Source: an uncultured Prevotellaceae bacterium
GTDB taxonomy: Bacteria; Bacteroidota; Bacteroidia; Bacteroidales; Bacteroidaceae
Assembly (NCBI GenBank): GCA_902786665.1
Contig: CADADN010000036.1
Coordinates: forward strand, 31,599-72,232
DNA: 40,634 bases
Reading direction: 5' to 3'
Positions 32,820-40,634 of the stretch are shown piece after piece. Each line of letters begins with the position of its first letter. The first letter of the stretch is position 1. The notes beneath the pieces are model-generated. The model made no database searches and was not told where the DNA came from. It saw only the letters and a program-made list of their open reading frames with translations. The position numbers and the translations under genes are program-made.

Positions 32820-34190
32820 TCAGTTGACCTTGCCTTTCTTAAACAATTCCTGGAACGAGTTCTTGGGGAATCTCATCATCTTGTGTCCGTCAGCCCAGGG
32901 ATTGAGTCCACATTCCATAAGGAACGACGGCACCCAATTGGCCATGGGTGCGAATTTCATGGCAGTGTTGTAAAGTCCACTGCTTCCGAAGAGCATCTTC
33001 ATCCCCTTGCACATGCGTTTCTTGTCCTTGTTGGCAGTTCCGAAATCATCGAGTTGCTGTCTCCATTTGTACACTTGGTCACCGAGGTCTATTTTCACGG
33101 GGCATACCGTCTGGCAACTGAGACACAAGGTACAAGCCGAAACATTCCCGCTGTGCTGCTTGACATCCCTTAGCATGCCGAGGTTGATGCCCACGGGGCC
33201 CGGTATGAAGTAGGAATATGAATAACCTCCACTTCTCCTGTAGACAGGACATGTGTTCATGCACGAGCCGCATCTGATACACTTGAGCGTCTCCCAGTGC
33301 TCGGGATTGGCCACCCATTCACTTCTCCCATTGTCCACGAGGATGATGTGCATTTTCTGTGCGGTGGGCCTTGCCTTTCTGAAATGGCTGGTGTAAGTCG
33401 TGGTGGGTTGGCCTGTTCCAGCCCTGCAAAGCATTCTCTGGAATACGGCAAGGCAGTCGTAGTTGGGGATAACCTTCTCCAATCCTATGGCAGCGATGTG
33501 CAGTTTGGGGCACGAGGTGCTCATGTCGGCATTTCCCTCATTGGTGCACACGACGATGTCTCCCGTAGCAGCGATGCCGAAATTGGCCCCTGTCATGCCG
33601 GCGTCGGCCGTGAGGAACTCATTACGGAGGCTAAGTCTTGCCATATAAGTAAGGTATGTGGGGTCGTGATTTCCCTTTTCCGTACCTAACTTCTCTTCAA
33701 AAAGCTCACCGACGTCATCGTGGTTGAGGTGAATGGCCGGCATGACGATATGGCTTGGTTTCTGTCCCTTGAGCTGTATGATGCGCTCTCCCAAGTCGGT
33801 TTCCACCACCTCGATGCCGTTTTTCTCCAAATAGGGATTCATCTCGCACTCCTCTGTGAGCATGCTCTTGCTTTTGACCAATTTCTTGACCTTGTGCTCC
33901 CTGAGTATCTCAAGCACGATTTTGTTGAATTCCTCGGCATCCTTCGCCCAATGCACGATGCATCCATTCTTCTCTGCATTGGTTGAGAATTGCTCCAGGT
34001 ATTCATCCAAGTGTGAGATGGTATGCTTCTTGATGGCCGAGGCCTTTTCCCTCAGCTGTTCCCACTCGTCGAGTCCCAATGCCATTTTGTCACGCTTGGT
34101 GCGCACCCCCCAGAAGGTGGCGTCGTGCCAATGTGCATACTTCTGGTCTTTCAAGAACTCTTTTGCCTTTTTAGAATGTGCTGTGCTCAT
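32820..34190 (-). CDS. lutB: Lactate utilization iron-sulfur protein LutB-like
   Basis: This 456-residue protein has an N-terminal LUD domain (about 70-290) and a ferredoxin-like domain with two [4Fe-4S] motifs: CIRCGSCMNTCP (Cys304, 307, 310, 314) and CTLCLSCQTVCP (Cys353, 356, 359, 363). It carries electrons in LutABC-type oxidation of L-lactate to pyruvate in the cytoplasm. The ATG at 34190 overlaps the lutA stop by 4 nt (ATGA); the longer frame to 34277 would lie inside lutA and is rejected. C-terminal residues beyond about 380 form the helical tail seen in the family. Confidence 0.92.
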   Translation of the reverse strand: MSTAHSKKAKEFLKDQKYAHWHDATFWGVRTKRDKMALGLDEWEQLREKASAIKKHTISHLDEYLEQFSTNAEKNGCIVHWAKDAEEFNKIVLEILREHKVKKLVKSKSMLTEECEMNPYLEKNGIEVVETDLGERIIQLKGQKPSHIVMPAIHLNHDDVGELFEEKLGTEKGNHDPTYLTYMARLSLRNEFLTADAGMTGANFGIAATGDIVVCTNEGNADMSTSCPKLHIAAIGLEKVIPNYDCLAVFQRMLCRAGTGQPTTTYTSHFRKARPTAQKMHIILVDNGRSEWVANPEHWETLKCIRCGSCMNTCPVYRRSGGYSYSYFIPGPVGINLGMLRDVKQHSGNVSACTLCLSCQTVCPVKIDLGDQVYKWRQQLDDFGTANKDKKRMCKGMKMLFGSSGLYNTAMKFAPMANWVPSFLMECGLNPWADGHKMMRFPKNSFQELFKKGKVN

Positions 34191-34924
34191 AGTCCTGCTG
34201 CTAAAATTTCTACTGCGTGAATGAATTGGATTTCCAAGCCGCGTTTCTTTGCGACTCCGGCCATGTGCATGAGGCATGAGCAGTCGGGTCCTGTGACATA
34301 CTCCGCCCCGGTATCGATATGACGCTTCACCTTGTCTTCACCCATCTGTGCCGACACGGCAGTCTCCTCCACGGAGAACATGCCTCCAAATCCGCAACAC
34401 TCGTCCGCCCTTTCAGGCTCGACGACGGTGATGCCTTTCTTGAGTTCAAGCAAGTCCTTGATTTTATTGAACTTACTCACGTTCATCTCGCTTGGGGAAC
34501 TGAGTCCCAGTTCCCGCACGCCGTGACAAGAGTTGTGCAAGCTGACCTTGTGCTCGAAAGCTCCCGGCAAACTCTTCACCTTGACGACATCATGTAGGAA
34601 TTCCACGACATCCATCGCCTTCTCTGCCGTGACACATTTTTTCTTTCCTTCAAGCAAACGAGGGTAGTTGATTTTCACGAACGCGGTGCAACTGACAGAA
34701 GGAGCGACGACATAATCGAACTCTTTGAACATGTCCTCGAATTTCTCTGCGAGCGGCACCGCCATCTTCTCAAAGCCTGCATTGGCCATAGGCTGCCCGC
34801 AACAAGTCTGGTTGAGCGGATAAGTGACGTCCAACCCGAGATGCTTCAGCAGCTTGTATGTCGCGACGCCCACTTGTGGATAAACGGCATCGACATAACA
34901 GGGAATAAATAAACCGATTTTCAT
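34187..34924 (-). CDS. lutA: Lactate utilization protein LutA-like (CCG domains)
   Basis: This 245-residue protein has two cysteine-rich CCG domains, as in LutA/GlpC/heterodisulfide-reductase-type Fe-S proteins: NQTCCGQPMANAGF (Cys41, Cys42) and ADECCGFGGMFSV (Cys176, Cys177), with extra Cys at 9, 79 and 133. It is the first gene of the lutABC operon, which lets cells use L-lactate as an electron or carbon source. Length and motif spacing are normal. No lactate permease or LutR regulator is adjacent. Confidence 0.92.
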   Translation of the reverse strand: MKIGLFIPCYVDAVYPQVGVATYKLLKHLGLDVTYPLNQTCCGQPMANAGFEKMAVPLAEKFEDMFKEFDYVVAPSVSCTAFVKINYPRLLEGKKKCVTAEKAMDVVEFLHDVVKVKSLPGAFEHKVSLHNSCHGVRELGLSSPSEMNVSKFNKIKDLLELKKGITVVEPERADECCGFGGMFSVEETAVSAQMGEDKVKRHIDTGAEYVTGPDCSCLMHMAGVAKKRGLEIQFIHAVEILAAGL

Positions 34925-34961
34925 GTATTATAATGTTTAGGTGTGTTCGCTTTCAATTCTG

Positions 34962-34991
34962 CAAATATAGCGAATTATTTGGAGAAAGCAA
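34962..34991 (-). promoter_or_regulatory. Promoter of lutABC
   Basis: -7 TATATTTG (34962-34969) and TTG (34989-34991) on the minus strand, with a 19-nt spacer. The leader to the ATG at 34924 would be about 32 nt. Confidence 0.68.
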
Positions 34992-35063
34992 GTGTTTTTC
35001 CCGAAAACTTCAAAAAAAAGCGAAAAATGGGAGGTCTATAATAATGTTATAAGGAATTATTTG

Positions 35064-35071
35064 TACTTTTG
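35064..35071 (+). promoter_or_regulatory. -7 element for the DUF4105 gene (possibly leaderless)
   Basis: TACTTTTG ends 4 nt before the ATG at 35076. In Bacteroidetes the transcript start lies a few nucleotides after this element, so the mRNA would start at or next to the start codon. No clear TTTG is seen at -33. Confidence 0.55.
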
Positions 35072-35075
35072 CCCT

Positions 35076-36287
35076 ATGAAACACGACAAGATACGCCATT
35101 GGCTGCTATTTCTCCTGGCTTGTTGCCTGAGCTCGACACCCTGCAAGGGCATCACCCCGACAGACTCCGTAGACATCAGTTTGCTCACCTGCTCTCCCCA
35201 CGAAGAGGTGTATGCCCTCTACGGGCACTCCGCCCTGCGCCTTCTCGACCACACGACAGGTGAAGATTTCGCCATCAATTATGGTGTTTTCAGTTTCGAG
35301 CAACCTCATTTCGTAGCCCGTTTCGTTTTCGGTCTGACCGACTACCAGATGGGAGTCTGCCCCTTCAAACTCTTTTACGACGAGTACGCTTATGAAGGTC
35401 GCTCCGTCACCGAACAGGTCCTTCAACTCACCCCTGCGGAGAAAGAGCGTATCGTGGCGGCCATCATCGAGAACAGCCGTCCTGAAAACGTGGTTTACCG
35501 TTACAATTTCTTCTACGACAACTGCACCACCCGCGCCCGTGACATGGTTGTGAACCATCTCGACGGGGAGGTTCGCTATGCTGGCAGCGAGGACAGCACG
35601 GCCACCTTCCGCAGCATGACCCACGATTTCAACGTCGAGCAGGCATGGGCTCGTTTCGGCAACGACATATTGCTCGGCCTGCAAGCCGATCGCCCCACCA
35701 CACGCAGCGAGCGACAGTTCCTGCCTTCCAACCTGGAGTCAGACTTCTCCCGCGCCACTGTGTCACGTCCCGACGGCACCGTCACTCCCTTGGTGCGACA
35801 GACCACCATGGTATTGGAAGCCACACCCTCTGCCCCTTCAGCCGATTTCCCCTTGCGTCCCCGCACCTGTTTCTGGCTCTTGTTCGCCGTGACGGTCATC
35901 ATCACCGCCTTGGAAACCCTGCTCCACCGTTCGATGTGGTTCTACGATGCACTACTGTTGGTTGTCATCGGCCTTGCAGGCCTGGTGCTCTCGTTGATGC
36001 TCTTCTCTCAACATCCCACCGTCAGACTCAACCTTCAGATGCTGATGCTCAATCCCCTCCCCTTGCTACTGGCTTTCCCCGTCATCAGGAAGAAAATTCG
36101 CGGTGGTCGTCATTGGTGGTGGACGGTATGGGGCGTGTTGTGCATCTTGTTCCTTTTTGGAGCCTTCTTTCAGGATTATGCCGAGGGCATGCTTATTTTG
36201 GCATTATCTTTGCTGACAAGGTGTGTAGCCAATAGTCGTTTCCCGGCATCCGCCAACCCTCCAAAGACGACAAAAGCCGCCAAATAA
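35076..36287 (+). CDS. DUF4105 (Lnb-type N-terminal) membrane protein
   Basis: This 403-residue protein starts with a signal-type sequence (MKHDKIRHWLLFLLACCLSS). The periplasmic domain carries LLTCSPHEEVYALYGHSALRL (about 28-48) and FFYDNCTTRARD (about 145-156), both hallmarks of the DUF4105/Lnb-N family, where His and Cys are thought to form a papain-like site. After about residue 270 come several hydrophobic helices. The ATG at 35076 is chosen for the signal peptide; the upstream frame to 34992 would precede the promoter. The substrate is unknown; the fold suggests an amidase or peptidase acting on envelope components. Confidence 0.85.
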   Translation: MKHDKIRHWLLFLLACCLSSTPCKGITPTDSVDISLLTCSPHEEVYALYGHSALRLLDHTTGEDFAINYGVFSFEQPHFVARFVFGLTDYQMGVCPFKLFYDEYAYEGRSVTEQVLQLTPAEKERIVAAIIENSRPENVVYRYNFFYDNCTTRARDMVVNHLDGEVRYAGSEDSTATFRSMTHDFNVEQAWARFGNDILLGLQADRPTTRSERQFLPSNLESDFSRATVSRPDGTVTPLVRQTTMVLEATPSAPSADFPLRPRTCFWLLFAVTVIITALETLLHRSMWFYDALLLVVIGLAGLVLSLMLFSQHPTVRLNLQMLMLNPLPLLLAFPVIRKKIRGGRHWWWTVWGVLCILFLFGAFFQDYAEGMLILALSLLTRCVANSRFPASANPPKTTKAAK

Positions 36288-36317
36288 CACCATAGGAACA
36301 AAATGAGCGCAATAAAA

Positions 36318-36348
36318 TTGGCATTATGAAATAAAATGTGTAATTTTG
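36318..36348 (+). promoter_or_regulatory. Promoter of secA
   Basis: TTG (36318-36320) and -7 TAATTTTG (36341-36348) are separated by 20 nt; the leader would be about 35 nt to the ATG at 36389. The flanking sequence strongly resembles that of the TPR-ribH promoter (aaaatgNgtaattttgcg in both). Confidence 0.7.
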
Positions 36349-36388
36349 CGCGATTATTGGAAACAACCATCAAAACAAGATAAAAAAA

Positions 36389-39730
<3,342 letters not shown>

Positions 39731-39754
39731 CACATCACTTTCACCCTTTAGAGC

Positions 39755-40534
39755 ATGAGAATAGACATATCAAATCTCCGCAAGACTTTTGGCGAGAAAG
39801 TGGCGGTGGACATCGACGAATACCATATCGACCATGGCGAGATGATAGGCTTGGTGGGCAACAATGGTGCAGGAAAGACCACGCTTTTCCGCTTGATGCT
39901 CGACTTGCTCAAGGCAGACCAAGGCACGGTGGAGTTTGGCATCCCCGCCCCCTCGGATAATGAAGCCAATCCTTCATCACCGGAAACCGAACAAAAGGTT
40001 AATCCAGCGGTATCCGAAGTGTGGAAAGACCATACCGGAGCCTATGTCGATGACAGTTTCCTCATCGACTTCCTCACCCCCGAAGAGTATTTTGATTTCA
40101 TCGGCAAGGTGTGCGGAATGGACAAGGATGAGGTAAGCTCGCACGTGAAGGAGTTCGAGCACCTGATGGCGGGAGAGATCATGGACCAGAAAAAACTCAT
40201 CCGTGACTTCTCAGCTGGCAACAAGCAGAAAATCGGCATCATCGCCGCACTGCTCAACCGTCCCTCCTTGGTGATTCTTGACGAGCCTTTCAATTTTCTC
40301 GACCCGTCGAGCCAGAACATCCTGAAACACGTCCTGACGGAATACAACCGTAACACAGGCGCCACCATCATCATCAGCAGCCACAATCTGTCGCACACCA
40401 TCGACATCTGTCCGCGCATCACCCTGTTGGAGCATGGCCACATTGTGAAAGACCTGTCCAACATCGACCACAGCGCAGCTGACGAACTGAACCAATATTT
40501 CGACCAACAAGCGGAAAGGGGGGAAATTAATTAA
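39755..40534 (+). CDS. ABC transporter ATP-binding protein
   Basis: This 259-residue nucleotide-binding subunit has Walker A LVGNNGAGKTTLFRLML (Gly35-Thr42), a modified signature FSAGNKQKIGI in place of LSGGQ, Walker B LVILDEPFNFLDP and the H-loop ISSHNL. An acidic, Pro/Ser-rich insertion (about 63-100) separates Walker A from the Q-loop region. Its style matches ATPases of ABC-2 type exporters or lipoprotein/membrane-protein transporters, whose permease is usually downstream. No permease starts in the remaining 100 nt of the window, where a REP-like element is found instead. The transported substrate is unknown. Confidence 0.9.
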   Translation: MRIDISNLRKTFGEKVAVDIDEYHIDHGEMIGLVGNNGAGKTTLFRLMLDLLKADQGTVEFGIPAPSDNEANPSSPETEQKVNPAVSEVWKDHTGAYVDDSFLIDFLTPEEYFDFIGKVCGMDKDEVSSHVKEFEHLMAGEIMDQKKLIRDFSAGNKQKIGIIAALLNRPSLVILDEPFNFLDPSSQNILKHVLTEYNRNTGATIIISSHNLSHTIDICPRITLLEHGHIVKDLSNIDHSAADELNQYFDQQAERGEIN

Positions 40535-40568
40535 TAATTTAAATGATTATCCGCATCTTTCCGATAAC

Positions 40569-40613
40569 GCCCCGAAGGGGCAATAAGCCTCCAGCCCAGG
40601 GCAACGCCCTGGG
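40569..40613. repeat. REP-like palindromic element (two hairpins)
   Basis: Two GC-rich palindromes sit 13 nt apart: gccccgaaggggc (40569-40581) and cccagggc-aac-gccctggg (40595-40613). This two-hairpin arrangement is typical of the short, highly repeated extragenic palindromes scattered in Bacteroidetes genomes. It begins 34 nt after the ABC ATPase stop and may also act as a transcription or mRNA-stability boundary. The element may continue past the window edge. Confidence 0.65.
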
Positions 40614-40634
40614 AAATTGGGAAGGAGGCAATCG

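Overview
The window looks like a chromosomal segment of a Bacteroidales bacterium, most likely Prevotellaceae (Prevotella or a close relative). The grounds are several. Most detectable promoters carry the Bacteroidetes -7 element TAnnTTTG, usually with TTTG or TTG about 19 nt upstream. There is an interpain/streptopain-type C10 protease with a Por-like C-terminal tail. MurF is fused to alanine racemase. Bacteroidetes-only families (DUF6452/DUF6048, DUF4199) are present, as are GH97 and a roughly 1,100-residue SecA with a SEC-C tail. No phage, insertion sequence, transposase, integrase or CRISPR array was found.

Layout. 174-7240 (minus) is a four-gene secreted carbohydrate-active operon: SGNH esterase-CBM6, double alpha/beta-hydrolase, retaining-type GH97 and type B carboxylesterase, driven from a clear promoter at 7278-7309. 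7695-11777 (minus) is a more AT-rich accessory stretch with two unknown membrane proteins around a C10 protease, and with dense tandem repeats. 11936-14125 (plus) is a GH36 alpha-galactosidase. 14214-14288 is tRNA-Val(CAC) with its own promoter and terminator. 14348-18688 (plus) holds DUF4199, GT2, a DUF6452 lipoprotein, a DUF6048 barrel, ApbE and a Crp/Fnr regulator. 18795-22955 (plus) is M3 peptidase, dCMP deaminase and S41 protease. 22956-24356 (minus) is recF plus DUF721/dciA, divergent from a TPR protein and ribH (24547-25727, plus). 26027-34924 (minus) holds an MFS transporter, the operon small protein/5'-nucleotidase/murF-alr, and lutABC. 35076-40534 (plus) is a DUF4105 membrane protein, secA and an ABC ATPase, ending in a REP-like palindrome.

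How the genes work together. The first operon would deacylate and cleave a decorated polysaccharide outside the cytoplasm. GH97 (retaining residues) and the nearby GH36 both point to alpha-galactosides. LutABC oxidises L-lactate. MurF-Alr, DciA, RecF, SecA, RibH and dCMP deaminase are housekeeping functions.

The most unusual content is non-coding. At least five intergenic gaps carry short tandem arrays with near-helical periods (9, 10, 11, 13, 19 or 24 nt). Four of them are built on a CTAG/CCTA core. Each gap has its own local consensus, and each array lies 3' of a gene. I do not recognise this as a described repeat class and consider it the best candidate here for something new. All calls come from reading the sequence; no database search or alignment was run.
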